Assembly (NCBI GenBank): GCA_014656015.1
Contig: BNBP01000026.1
Coordinates: 1-64,000, forward strand
Origin: Streptomyces griseoaurantiacus
GTDB lineage: Bacteria > Actinomycetota > Actinomycetes > Streptomycetales > Streptomycetaceae
Reading direction: 5' to 3'
Length of the DNA stretch: 64,000 nt
The notes under the pieces are model-generated. The model searched no databases. It was not told the DNA's origin and was given only the letters and a program-made list of their open reading frames with translations. Below are positions 10,612 through 19,390 of this stretch, piece after piece; the stretch's first letter is position 1, and every line of letters begins with the position of its first letter. Both the position numbers and the translations under genes were made by a program.

Positions 10612-11460
10612 CTACCGCTCCGCGTGCTTCGCCGCGACCACCGCGTCGAAGACCTCCCGCTTCGGGACGCCCGCCGCCGAGGCGACCGCGGCGATGGCCT
10701 CCTTGCGGCGTTCGCCCGCCTCCTCCCGCACCCGTACCCTGCGCACCAGTTCCGCCGCGTCCAGGGCCTCCGGGCCGCGCTCGGGGGCGCCCTCGACGAC
10801 CACCGTGATCTCCCCGCGCACGCCGTCCGCCGCCCACTCGGCGAGTTCGCCCAGCCCGCCCCGCCTGACCTCCTCGTACGTCTTGGTCAGTTCGCGGCAG
10901 ACGGCGGCCCGGCGCCCGGGGCCGAAGACCTCGGCCATCGCGGCGAGGGCGTCGTCGAGGCGATGGGGTGCCTCGAAGTAGACGAGGGTGCGGCGCTCGT
11001 CCGCGACCTCCCGCAGCCGGGCGAGCCGTTCGCCCGCCTTGCGCGGCGGGAAGCCCTCGAAGCAGAAGCGGTCCACCGGCAGCCCGGACAGGGCGAGCGC
11101 GGTGAGCACCGCGGACGGCCCCGGTACCGCCGTCACCCGCACGTCCCGCTCCACGGCCGCCGCCACCAGCCGGTACCCGGGGTCGGAGACCGAGGGCATG
11201 CCCGCGTCGGTGACGAGCAGCACCCGGGCACCGCCCACCAGCGCGTCCACGAGTTCCGGCGTCCGGGCGGTCTCGTTGCCCTCGAAGTACGACACGACGC
11301 GCCCGGTCGTCTGCACGCCGAGGGCCTGGGTGAGCCGGCGCAGCCGCCGGGTGTCCTCGGCGGCGACGACGTCGGCGGAGGCCAGCTCCCGGGCCAGCCG
11401 GGGCGGGGCGTCGGCCACGTCACCGATGGGCGTGCCGGCGAGTACGAGGGTTCCAGTCAC
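10612..11460 (-). CDS. rsmI: 16S rRNA (cytidine1402-2'-O)-methyltransferase
   Basis: 282 aa, tetrapyrrole-methylase fold. Motifs: LVLAGTPIGDVADAPPR at the start, AAEDTRRLRRL, SYFEGNE, VTDAGMPSVSDPG, VPGPSAVLTALALSGLP and FEGFPPRKAGER; all are diagnostic for RsmI. The GTG start at 11460 has a GGGAGG site about 8 bases upstream. It is divergent from pmt with 105 bases between. Confidence 0.95.
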   Translation of the reverse strand: MTGTLVLAGTPIGDVADAPPRLARELASADVVAAEDTRRLRRLTQALGVQTTGRVVSYFEGNETARTPELVDALVGGARVLLVTDAGMPSVSDPGYRLVAAAVERDVRVTAVPGPSAVLTALALSGLPVDRFCFEGFPPRKAGERLARLREVADERRTLVYFEAPHRLDDALAAMAEVFGPGRRAAVCRELTKTYEEVRRGGLGELAEWAADGVRGEITVVVEGAPERGPEALDAAELVRRVRVREEAGERRKEAIAAVASAAGVPKREVFDAVVAAKHAER

Positions 11461-11553
11461 TCCCCCATCCTCCCAGGGCTCCCGGGCCGCGGCCGCCGCC
11501 CCCGTCTGCGGCCCGAACCTCGGCTTGCGCGGGACGCGCACAGCGCGGTTCCC

Positions 11554-11559
11554 TACGAT
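11554..11559 (+). promoter_or_regulatory. Candidate -10 box of pmt (leaderless)
   Basis: TACGAT, 6 nt before the GTG start at 11566, with no ribosome site between. Confidence 0.45.
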
Positions 11560-11565
11560 GGCGCG

Positions 11566-13326
11566 GTGACCAGTACCGCGTCCTCCACGGACACCCGGCA
11601 GAGCCTGGCCGCCCAGGACCGGCAGCCCGCGTGGCAGCAGCGGCTGCGCCGTTTCGGCTACGCGCCCCCACCGGGCGCCGCCGCCCCGGCCGGCGGCGGC
11701 GACGTGCGCGACCGGCTCGTGCCGCCGTTCACCGAGCCCGGCCCCCGGCTGTGGGCGACCCTCGGTCTGCGTCCCGGGCTCGTCGACCTGATCCGGCGCC
11801 GGTCGGGCTGGGGCGGCCCGCTGCTGGTGACGCTGCTCGCCGGGGTGATCCGGTTCTGGAACCTGGGCAGCCCGAAGGCGGTGATATTCGACGAGACGTA
11901 CTACGCCAAGGACGCCTGGGCGCTGGTCCACAACGGCTACGAGGCGAACTGGGCGAAGAACGCCAACGACCTGATCCTGCGGCACGACGGGCACGTGGCG
12001 ATCCCCACGGACCCGGCGTACGTGGTGCATCCGCCGGTCGGCAAGTACGTCATCGGCCTCGGTGAGCTGCTGTTCGGCTTCAATCCCTTCGGCTGGCGGT
12101 TCATGACCGCGCTGCTCGGCACCCTGGCGGTGCTGATGCTGTGCCGCATCGGCCGCCGGCTGTTCCGTTCCACGTTCCTCGGCTGCCTGGCGGGCACCCT
12201 GATGGCGCTGGACGGGCTCGCCTTCGTGATGGCCCGGACCTCGCTGCTCGACGGCGTGCTGATGTTCTTCGTCCTGGCCGCGTTCGGCTGTCTGGTCCTC
12301 GACCGGGACCGGGCCAGAGGGCGGCTGGCGGCCGCCCTGCCGGCCGATCCGGACGGCCGGGTCCGCCCGGACGCGTACATCGCCGAGACGACCCGGCTGG
12401 GGCTCCGCCCCTGGCGCTGGGCGGCCGGTCTGATGCTGGGCCTGGCGATCGGCACCAAGTGGAACGGCCTGTACATCACGGTCGCGTTCTGCGTGATGAC
12501 CGTCCTGTGGGACGTGGGCAGCCGCCGGGTGGCGGGCGCCGTGCACCCCTACCGGGCGGTCCTGCGGCGCGACACCGGCCTGGCGTTCCTGGCCACCGTC
12601 CCCGTCGCCCTGGTCACGTACCTGCTCTCCTGGCTGGGCTGGATCCTCTCCCCGGACAACGGCAGGGGCGGCTACTTCCGCGACTGGGCGAACGGCGCGG
12701 GCAGGGGCGAGGGCTGGACCTGGCTGCCGGAGTGGGCGCGCAGCCTGTGGCACTACGAGCACGAGGTCTACCAGTTCCACGTCAACCTGCACTCGCCGCA
12801 CCCGTACCAGTCCAACCCGTGGAGCTGGCTCGTCCTGGGCCGCCCCGTCTCGTACTTCTACGAGTCGCCCGCCCCCGGCCGGGACGGCTGCCCGGCCGAC
12901 GCCTCGGAGAAGTGCGCCCGCGAGGTCCTCGCGATCGGCACCCCCGTGCTGTGGTGGGCGGCCTGCCTGGCGATCCTGTACGTGCTGTGGCGCTGGCTCT
13001 TCCGCCGGGACTGGCGGGCGGGCGCGATCGCCTGCGGCATCGCGGCCGGCTACCTGCCCTGGTTCCTGTACCAGGACCGCACGATCTTCCTCTTCTACGC
13101 GGTGGTCTTCCTGCCGTTCCTGTGCCTGGCGGTGGCCATGATGATCGGCGGCATCCTGGGACCGCCCGGCTCCTCGGAGCGCCGCCGGGTCGTGGGCGCG
13201 GCGGGCGCGGGCGCGCTGGTTCTGCTGATCGCCTGGAACTTCATCTATTTCTGGCCCCTGTTCACCGGCGACGCCATCCCCATCGAGGACTGGCGGTCAC
13301 GGATGTGGCTGGACACATGGATCTGA
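11566..13326 (+). CDS. pmt: Dolichyl-phosphate-mannose--protein mannosyltransferase
   Basis: 586 aa integral membrane glycosyltransferase (GT39). It transfers mannose from polyprenyl-phosphate-mannose to Ser/Thr of exported proteins. The paired acidic residues of the first extracytoplasmic loop are visible (D109-E110 in IFDETYYAKDAW), followed by VVHPPVGKYVIG and many hydrophobic helices. The C-terminal half carries the conserved HVNLHSPHPYQSNPWSW region and the PMT 4-TM domain (GYLPWFLYQDRTIFLFY split). The start is the GTG at 11566, 6 nt after a TACGAT box. In Streptomyces, Pmt is needed for glycoprotein formation and phage receptor function. Confidence 0.93.
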   Translation: MTSTASSTDTRQSLAAQDRQPAWQQRLRRFGYAPPPGAAAPAGGGDVRDRLVPPFTEPGPRLWATLGLRPGLVDLIRRRSGWGGPLLVTLLAGVIRFWNLGSPKAVIFDETYYAKDAWALVHNGYEANWAKNANDLILRHDGHVAIPTDPAYVVHPPVGKYVIGLGELLFGFNPFGWRFMTALLGTLAVLMLCRIGRRLFRSTFLGCLAGTLMALDGLAFVMARTSLLDGVLMFFVLAAFGCLVLDRDRARGRLAAALPADPDGRVRPDAYIAETTRLGLRPWRWAAGLMLGLAIGTKWNGLYITVAFCVMTVLWDVGSRRVAGAVHPYRAVLRRDTGLAFLATVPVALVTYLLSWLGWILSPDNGRGGYFRDWANGAGRGEGWTWLPEWARSLWHYEHEVYQFHVNLHSPHPYQSNPWSWLVLGRPVSYFYESPAPGRDGCPADASEKCAREVLAIGTPVLWWAACLAILYVLWRWLFRRDWRAGAIACGIAAGYLPWFLYQDRTIFLFYAVVFLPFLCLAVAMMIGGILGPPGSSERRRVVGAAGAGALVLLIAWNFIYFWPLFTGDAIPIEDWRSRMWLDTWI

Positions 13327-13411
13327 CGGCGGCTCAGGCGGCTGCCCGGCGGACCGTGATGTTCAGCGGGTCGAATGCGGGGTCAGTAATCTGATGACTC
13401 TTAGGACAACG

Positions 13412-13417
13412 TAGGGT
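13412..13417 (+). promoter_or_regulatory. Candidate -10 box upstream of the first PBP
   Basis: TAGGGT, about 75 bases before the start codon. No clear -35 box is seen at the expected distance. This is a weak call. Confidence 0.25.
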
Positions 13418-13491
13418 CACATCTTCCACAGGGGTTGCATGCGCCCCCTACAGTCGAGGGTGCACGGTAGAGCCGGGAGGGGCTGAAGGGC

Positions 13492-15108
13492 ATGCGCAAG
13501 GGGGCCAAGGCCGCACTCATCACGTCGGTGTGCGTGGTGATGGTGGGAGGCGCCGGGTACGGGGCGTTCAGCTTCGTGTCCGCCGTGAGCGACACCGGCA
13601 CGGAGGTGAAGACCGGGCCGCTCTCCGCGGACGAGGTGAAGGACGCGAGCAGCACGTTCTTCACGGCCTGGGAGAAGGGCGACGCCACCAAGGCGGCCGA
13701 CACCACCGACGACATGTCCGGGGCGGCCGCCGACCTGCTGACCGCCTACCGGACCAACGCCCACCTCACCAAGGTGCGCATCACGCCCGGCACCCCGAAG
13801 GGCACCTCGGTGCCCTTCTCCGTGAACGCCACGGTCTCCTACCGGGGCGACACGGAGCCGCTGACGTACAAGAGCAGCCTGCGCGTGGTGCGCGGCAAGG
13901 CCACCGGGCGGCCGCTGGTCGCCTGGAAGCCGTCCGTGATCCACCCGGACCTGCGCGCCGACGACACCCTGGTGACCGGCGAGGCCACCAGCCCGCCCAT
14001 CGAGGCGGTCGACCGCAAGGGCAAGGTGCTGGACCCGAAGAAGTACCCCTCGCTCGCCCCCGTCATCGCCACCCTGCGCAAGCGCTACGGCGACAAGGCG
14101 GGCGGCGAGCCGGGCATCGAGCTGCAGATCCGGCGCGGCGACCGGGCGGCGGCCGACGAGACGCTGGCCACCCTCTCCCCGGGCACCCCCGGCAAGCTGC
14201 ACACCACGCTCGACGCGGACGTGCAGGGGGCGGCCGAGAAGGCGGTGCGCAAGTACGACGAGTCCTCCGTCGTCGCGCTCAAGCCGAGCAGCGGTGAGGT
14301 GCTCGCGGTCGCCAACCACCGCAAGGACCAGTTCAACGCGGCGTTCGAGGGGCAGCTCGCGCCCGGCTCCACCATGAAGATCGTCACCGCCGCGATGCTG
14401 ATCGACAACGGGGTCACCTCGATGAACGGTCCGGCGCCCTGCTCGGACACCGCGGTGTGGCAGGGGCAGACCTTCCACAACCTCGCCGGCATGACCGCCA
14501 ACGAGTCGGCCACGCTCTCCAACAGCTTCCTGCGCTCCTGCAACACCGCGTTCATCAAGCTGATCGACGAGAAGCCGCTCAGCGACGCCTCGCTGACGAC
14601 CGAGGCGCAGGACCGGTTCGGGCTCGGTCACAACAACTGGAGCACCGGGATCACCTCCTTCGACGGCAGCGTCCCGGCGTCCGGCGGACCGGACCGGGCG
14701 GCCAACGCCATCGGCCAGGGCAAGGTGCAGATGAGCCCGCTGAACATGGCCTCGGTGACGGCGACGGCGATCACCGGCAGCTTCCGGCAGCCGTACCTCG
14801 TCCCGCGCAAGCTGGACGACCGCAAGTTCGCCTCCGCCAAGGGGCTGCCGGCGAGCACCGCGAGCCAGCTCAAGCAGATGATGCGGTTGACCGCGACCCA
14901 GGGCACCGCCACGCAGGCGATGTCGGGGCTGAGCGGGGACATCGGCGCCAAGACCGGTTCGGCGGAGGTCGACGGGCAGGCGAAGTCCAACAGCTGGTTC
15001 ACCGGGTTCCGCAACGACGTCGCGGCCGCGGCGATGAGCCAGGCCGGCGGTCACGGCGGCGACGCGGCCGGTCCGATCGTCGCATCTGTGCTACGAAGCG
15101 CCGGCTGA
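13492..15108 (+). CDS. Penicillin-binding transpeptidase with NTF2-like domain (PBP-A of a pair)
   Basis: 538 aa. One N-terminal membrane anchor (about 7-29) is followed by an NTF2/MecA-N-like domain (about 43-170) and a transpeptidase domain. Active-site motifs: STMK (S293-K296), SCN (S349-N351) and KTG (K487-G489). It cross-links peptidoglycan and should bind beta-lactams. The start has a GGGAGGGG site, 10-17 bases upstream. The next gene is a paralogue with the same architecture, 108 bases away. Which cell-cycle step it serves cannot be told from sequence. Confidence 0.92.
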   Translation: MRKGAKAALITSVCVVMVGGAGYGAFSFVSAVSDTGTEVKTGPLSADEVKDASSTFFTAWEKGDATKAADTTDDMSGAAADLLTAYRTNAHLTKVRITPGTPKGTSVPFSVNATVSYRGDTEPLTYKSSLRVVRGKATGRPLVAWKPSVIHPDLRADDTLVTGEATSPPIEAVDRKGKVLDPKKYPSLAPVIATLRKRYGDKAGGEPGIELQIRRGDRAAADETLATLSPGTPGKLHTTLDADVQGAAEKAVRKYDESSVVALKPSSGEVLAVANHRKDQFNAAFEGQLAPGSTMKIVTAAMLIDNGVTSMNGPAPCSDTAVWQGQTFHNLAGMTANESATLSNSFLRSCNTAFIKLIDEKPLSDASLTTEAQDRFGLGHNNWSTGITSFDGSVPASGGPDRAANAIGQGKVQMSPLNMASVTATAITGSFRQPYLVPRKLDDRKFASAKGLPASTASQLKQMMRLTATQGTATQAMSGLSGDIGAKTGSAEVDGQAKSNSWFTGFRNDVAAAAMSQAGGHGGDAAGPIVASVLRSAG

Positions 15109-15216
15109 GGCCGTCGCTGTCACACCGGGACCTTAGGCTGAGGGCCTCGTTGCGTTCTCTGGGGGCACGGAGCGTACGGGACAGCCGGGGTGGGGACAGC
15201 GAAGGGTTGCGAAGCC

Positions 15217-16905
15217 GTGGGCAAGAGAAGACGCGTCGTCGAGCGCAAGGGGCGCGGGCAGTTGGTCGTCGGCGCCGTGGCGGCCGTGGCCGTCGTCGGG
15301 GGGACGCTGGCCGCGTACAGCGCGTACGGCGGCGCCTCGGGCGACCGTACGGCGGCGACGGCCGACCACAAGGCCGTGAAGAAGGGCCCCCTCTCGGCCT
15401 CCGAGGTGCGCAGGGCCGCCACCGCCTTCCTCAGCGCCTGGCAGGGCGGCAAGGACGGGCGGGCCGCCGCCGCGACCGACGCCCCCGAGGCGGCGAAGGC
15501 CGCGCTGACGGGCTATCACAAGGACGCCCACCTCACGGATCTCGCCCTGACCCGCGGCAAACGCTCCGGGGCGACCGTGCCGTTCGGGGTGAAGGCCACG
15601 GTGTCGTACAAGGGCAAGGCCAAGCCGCTGGCGTACCGCTCGAAGCTGACCGTCGTGCGGCGCACGGAGGACGGCGAGCCGGTGGTCGGCTGGCGCCCCT
15701 CGGTGCTGCACCCCGCCCTGGAGGACGGCGACCGGCTGGTCGCCGGCCCGGCCGGCACCCCGCCGATCAAGGCGGTGGACCGGTCCGGCGGCGAGCTGAC
15801 CACCGAGAAGTACCCCTCGCTCGGCACGGTCCTCGACGGGCTGCGCGAGAAGTACGGCAGGACGGCGGGCGGCAAGGCCGGCATCGAACTGCGCATCGTC
15901 CGCAAGGCGGCGAAGGGCTCGGGGAAGAAGACCGGCGGCGCGGCCGAGGACAAGACGCCCGACAAGACCCTGGTGACGCTGACCGAGGGCACCCCCGGCA
16001 CCGTGCGCACCACGCTCGACGCGGCGCTCCAGGCCGAGGCCGAGCGGCAGGTGCTGACGAAGGCGAAGTCCTCGGTGGTGCTGCTGCGCGCGTCCACCGG
16101 GGAGATCCTCGCGGTCGCCAACCAGAGCCACGGCTTCAACGTGGCCCTCCAGGGCAGTCTGGCCCCCGGCTCCACCATGAAGATCATCTCCTCCACGCTG
16201 CTCTTCGAGAAGGGCCTCGCCTCGGCCGAGAAGCCCCACCCGTGCCCCAAGTACTCCTCGTACGGCGGCTGGAAGTTCCAGAACGACGACAAGTTCTCCA
16301 TCCAGGGCGGCACGTTCAAGGCGAGCTTCGCGCGCTCCTGCAACACGGCCTTCATCAGCCAGGCGAAGAAGCTGGACGACGACGACCTGACGGGGGTCGC
16401 CCAGCAGGTCTACGGGCTCGGCCGGAACAACTGGGCGATCGGCGTGCCCTCGCTGGACGGTTCGGTGCCGGTGCAGAGCGGGGCGCAGATGGCGGCCTCG
16501 CTCATCGGGCAGGGCGGGGTGCGGATGAACCCCCTCAACATGGCCTCGGTGGTGGCGACGGCGAAGACGGGGGTCTTCCACCAGCCCTACCTGGTCGCCC
16601 CCTCGGTGGACCACCGCACGCTCGCGAAGGCGGACCGCGCGATGTCCGCCTCGGTGCAGGCCCAGCTCAAGGAGGTCCTGCGCTATACGGCGGCGGCCGG
16701 CACGGCCGCCGAGGCGATGGCCGGCCTCGGCCCCGACGACGGGGCGAAGACCGGCTCGGCCGAGGTCGACAACCAGGACAAGCCCAACGGCTGGTTCACC
16801 GCCTGGAAGGGCGACCTGGCCGGCGCGGGCGTCGTCCTGGCGGGCGGCCACGGCGGGGACACGGCGGGCCCGATCGTGGCGGCACTGCTGCGGGCGGGGA
16901 GCTGA
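15217..16905 (+). CDS. Penicillin-binding transpeptidase with NTF2-like domain (PBP-B of a pair)
   Basis: 562 aa from the GTG at 15217; an in-frame GTG at 15190 would add 9 residues. Order of parts: a short basic N-terminus (GKRRRVVERKGRG), a membrane anchor, an NTF2-like domain, and a transpeptidase domain with STMK (in APGSTMKIIS), SCN (RSCNTAFI) and KTG (GAKTGSAEVDN). Many stretches match the upstream PBP (ASTGEILAVANQS, LIGQGGVRMNPLNMASV, AGTAAEAMAGL), so the pair arose by tandem duplication. A Lys/Gly-rich insert (KAAKGSGKKTGGAAEDKTP) is unique to this copy. Confidence 0.9.
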   Translation: MGKRRRVVERKGRGQLVVGAVAAVAVVGGTLAAYSAYGGASGDRTAATADHKAVKKGPLSASEVRRAATAFLSAWQGGKDGRAAAATDAPEAAKAALTGYHKDAHLTDLALTRGKRSGATVPFGVKATVSYKGKAKPLAYRSKLTVVRRTEDGEPVVGWRPSVLHPALEDGDRLVAGPAGTPPIKAVDRSGGELTTEKYPSLGTVLDGLREKYGRTAGGKAGIELRIVRKAAKGSGKKTGGAAEDKTPDKTLVTLTEGTPGTVRTTLDAALQAEAERQVLTKAKSSVVLLRASTGEILAVANQSHGFNVALQGSLAPGSTMKIISSTLLFEKGLASAEKPHPCPKYSSYGGWKFQNDDKFSIQGGTFKASFARSCNTAFISQAKKLDDDDLTGVAQQVYGLGRNNWAIGVPSLDGSVPVQSGAQMAASLIGQGGVRMNPLNMASVVATAKTGVFHQPYLVAPSVDHRTLAKADRAMSASVQAQLKEVLRYTAAAGTAAEAMAGLGPDDGAKTGSAEVDNQDKPNGWFTAWKGDLAGAGVVLAGGHGGDTAGPIVAALLRAGS

Positions 16906-17010
16906 CCGCGGCGAGCGGAGCGGACGCCCCAGAGGTGGGACCGGAGCCGGGGTGAGGAATCCAAGGCCGTACGCGTACGTTGCACCCACTGTCGAAGGCG
17001 GGAAGGGAGC

Positions 17011-18201
17011 GTGGGCGTGGACGGCGTACGGGGCACGGTCGACGAGGGGTTCGAGCCGGTGAGGGACGCGTTCGCGCGGAACTTCGAGGCACTGGGAGAA
17101 CGGGGCGCGGCCGTCGCCGTGTACCGGGACGGCCGCAAGGTCGTCGACCTGTGGGCGGGCAGCCGGGATGCCGACGCGGTCACGGAGGCCGGTGGGGCGC
17201 CGTGGGAGCGCGGCACCGCGCAGATCGTCCGGTCGGCCACGAAGGGGGTCGCCGCCGCCGTCCTGCTGATGCTCGCCGAGCGCGGCGAGCTGGACCTGGA
17301 CGCGCCGGTCGGCCACTACTGGCCCGAGTTCAAGGCGCGCGGCAAGGAGCGCGCGCTGGTCCGGCACGTGCTGGCGCACCGCGCCGGGGTGCCGGTGCTG
17401 GACCGGCCGCTCACCCCCGCCGAGGCGCTCGACCCCGATCTGGCCGCGGCGGCGGTCGCGGCGCAGGCCCCGGTCTGGGAGCCGGGCTCCGACCACGGCT
17501 ACCACGCGCAGACCTACAGCTGGCTCACCGGCGAGCTGGTGCGCCGGGTCACCGGCGGGCGTTCGCTCGGCGAATGGCTGGCGGCCGAGGTCTCCGCCCC
17601 GCTGGGGCTCGATCTGTGGATCGGGCTGCCGGACTCGGAGGCCGGCCGGGTCGGCCGCGTCGGACCGCTCCCGGAGCCTTCCGCCGACGGCTCCGGTCCC
17701 CGGCTGCGGCCCAAGCGCGCGGTCTCCGAGGCGTACGCGAACCCGGAGTCGCTGACCCGGCGCGCCTTCGGCGCCATCACGCCGATGCCCGACGAGAACG
17801 ACCCGGCCTACCGCGCGGCCGTCCTCCCCGCCTCCAACGGCATCGCGACGGCGCCCTCGCTGGCCCGGTTCTACGCGGCGCTGATCGGCGAGGTCGACGG
17901 CGTACGGCTGTGGCGGCGCCCGGAGACGCTCGCGCTGGCCCGCACCGAGGCGTCCGCGGGACCGGACCGCACCCTCGTCGTGAGCACCCGCTTCGGCCTC
18001 GGCCACATGCTCCACGGCCCCGCGTCCCCGCTGCTGTCCCCGCACTCCTTCGGCCACCCCGGCCGCGGCGGCGCCCTCGCTTTCGCCGACCCGGAGTCCG
18101 GACTGGCCTTCGCCTACGTGACGAACGGCTTCCGCAGAAGCGTCACCGCGGACCCCCGCGCCCAGTCCCTGATACGCGCGCTCAGGTCGAGCACCACGTA
18201 A
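17011..18201 (+). CDS. Serine hydrolase, beta-lactamase/esterase family (class C fold)
   Basis: 396 aa. The catalytic Ser-x-x-Lys is SATK (S75-K78, VRSATKGVAAAVLLML), and a Tyr-containing second motif lies in YHAQTYSWLTGELV. RHVLAHRAGVP and the late FGHPGRGG match the EstB/D-alanyl-D-alanine carboxypeptidase-like group. No signal peptide is seen, so it is probably a cytosolic esterase or peptidase rather than a beta-lactamase. The start could be the GTG at 17011 or 17017; both follow a GGAAGGGAG site. It follows the PBP pair but has its own 105-base gap. Confidence 0.85.
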   Translation: MGVDGVRGTVDEGFEPVRDAFARNFEALGERGAAVAVYRDGRKVVDLWAGSRDADAVTEAGGAPWERGTAQIVRSATKGVAAAVLLMLAERGELDLDAPVGHYWPEFKARGKERALVRHVLAHRAGVPVLDRPLTPAEALDPDLAAAAVAAQAPVWEPGSDHGYHAQTYSWLTGELVRRVTGGRSLGEWLAAEVSAPLGLDLWIGLPDSEAGRVGRVGPLPEPSADGSGPRLRPKRAVSEAYANPESLTRRAFGAITPMPDENDPAYRAAVLPASNGIATAPSLARFYAALIGEVDGVRLWRRPETLALARTEASAGPDRTLVVSTRFGLGHMLHGPASPLLSPHSFGHPGRGGALAFADPESGLAFAYVTNGFRRSVTADPRAQSLIRALRSSTT

Positions 18202-18252
18202 GGGAGCGCGGGAAACGCGCGCCGCAATGCGCCGCGGGAAACCGCGCGCCAC

Positions 18253-18275
18253 AAGGGGCGCGGGGAACTGCGCGC
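18253..18275 (+). repeat. REP-like repeat copy
   Basis: One copy of the Streptomyces aaggggcgcggggaactg-cgcg element, next to degraded copies at 18203-18250. It matches the core at 10508-10538 (inverted) and 29482-29508. Confidence 0.6.
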
Positions 18276-18311
18276 CGCACGCACACACGCACCCCACGCA
18301 CCACGCGTCCC

Positions 18312-18352
18312 CGCCCCCGGGGCCCAAGGGGCGCAGCCCCTTGGCGGGGGCG
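18312..18352. terminator. Bidirectional terminator, serine hydrolase / DUF1876
   Basis: Inner arms CCAAGGGGC (18324-18332) and GCCCCTTGG (18336-18344) with a GCA loop, and outer arms CGCCCCC and GGGGGCG. It sits directly before the minus-strand DUF1876 stop codon and after the plus-strand hydrolase. Confidence 0.7.
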
Positions 18353-18628
18353 TCAGACGGCGAGCGGCCGGGACGCCCGCCCCGCCGCGTCGTCGATCTC
18401 CCCGTGCGCCTTCGTCAGCATCCGCATCGCCAGCTCGTTGAGGGCCCGCGCCCCCGCGATCTCCTCACCGATGCGCGGCTGGTTGTCGTCGGACCGGTGC
18501 CGGTGCGCGTACCCGTGGGCCCGCACCTCGCTGCCGTCCGGCAACCGCACCAGCGCCGCCGCCCGCGTGCGGTGCGCGTCCTCCTCGAACTCCAGCTCCA
18601 CGTGCCAGCCCACGACGGTGTCCGTCAT
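18353..18628 (-). CDS. DUF1876 domain protein
   Basis: 91 aa, small soluble protein. The sequence (GWHVELEFEEDAHRTRAAALVRLPDG, then the basic GYAHRHRSDDNQPRIGEEIAGARAL, in blocks) fits the DUF1876 family, common in Actinobacteria and of unknown role. The ATG at 18628 follows a GGGAGG site by 8 bases; the in-frame GTG at 18637 lacks one. It is convergent with the serine hydrolase. Confidence 0.8.
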   Translation of the reverse strand: MTDTVVGWHVELEFEEDAHRTRAAALVRLPDGSEVRAHGYAHRHRSDDNQPRIGEEIAGARALNELAMRMLTKAHGEIDDAAGRASRPLAV

Positions 18629-18805
18629 GTCGACCACCTCCCAGTGCCACTCCCTCCAGGGTCCCTCGGGCCCCGGAAGGCCGCACCCGCAAGGGCCGGT
18701 CGCCGGCGTCCCCGGGGTCTCTCGTCCGGATCATCCCGGCGTCGCGGGCCGGCCGGGGACGCACCGCGCCTCCCAGCCGGCCCGATCCGAACGAAGACCT
18801 ATGTC

Positions 18806-18816
18806 GTGTCTTCAAA
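18806..18816 (+). repeat. Possible solitary IS end
   Basis: GTGTCTTCAAA is identical to the first conserved bases of the IS5-family right inverted repeat at 22917-22937 (read on the minus strand). No transposase remnant adjoins it, so chance cannot be excluded. Confidence 0.3.
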
Positions 18817-18874
18817 GTGGGTTCAAACGGAGCGTTACTCCGAACAGGTGACGCGGCCCTCCGGGACTTGAGGC

Positions 18875-18905
18875 ATATGCCGTAATCCTGCATTACTGGG
18901 CATAT
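18875..18905. other. Hairpin, 12-bp stem with a 2-nt bulge
   Basis: Arms ATATGCCGTAAT and ATTAC-tg-GGCATAT around the loop CCTGC. Its AT-rich stem stands out in this genome. It may be a regulatory RNA structure or a protein site. Confidence 0.4.
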
Positions 18906-19027
18906 CCAACCAGGGCAGCCCGTTCCGTTCGGGGAGCGTGGCCACGGTGCGAGGTGCAGCCCTTCACACGTGGGGAGGTGCGCGGCTCCGCTGGGACCGC
19001 GATGGGCACCCCGGAGGGGGTTGGATG

Positions 19028-19059
19028 GTCAGCCGGCACCGCATGCGGTGCCGGCTGAC
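19028..19059. repeat. Perfect 32-base palindrome
   Basis: Two exact 16-base arms, GTCAGCCGGCACCGCA and its reverse complement, without spacer. RNA from either strand would fold into a very stable hairpin; a TCTCT stretch follows on the plus strand. It could be a terminator, a recombination site or a dimeric protein site. Confidence 0.6.
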
Positions 19060-19390
19060 TCTCTGTCTGCAAGACCCAGGCGTACGCCGGGGGTGCACAG
19101 GCCCATGCGTGCGCCATTTCCGTCCGAATCATGTGATGGACGCCTTGTCAAAGCGAAGGTCCTGTGGAGTACTTGAAACAGCGAACCGGTGGGCCGCCCA
19201 TCCCATGACCGGGGATCACGACAAGGGCGGCATGTGCCGGTTTTCTCGTGTGCGGCATCGAGGGAACTCCCTCGGCACGACGGCACTCTTCAGTCGTCTG
19301 CTCTTGCGTGCAACTCTTCCGCGAAGGTCGGCTCCCAAAGCCCATGGTTTCGCTGCGCCCTGTCTGTTCCTGTCAGCGAGGAGTCTCTCC

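Larger units (their letters stand above)
18629..19390. other. Gene-free 760-base region before the TIG genes
   Basis: No convincing gene. It is less GC-rich than the rest of the window. It holds an 11-base match to the IS end (18806-18816), a bulged hairpin (18875-18905), a perfect 32-base palindrome (19028-19059) and a short inverted repeat CGAGGGA-AC-TCCCTCG (19259-19274). A GAGGAG ribosome site at 19378-19383 belongs to the first TIG gene. Confidence 0.6.

Noticed and set aside
18938..19390. An N-terminal extension of TIG-1 upstream of 19391
   Set aside because: The open frame there encodes a basic, low-similarity sequence across the 32-base palindrome, and a good ribosome site precedes 19391.
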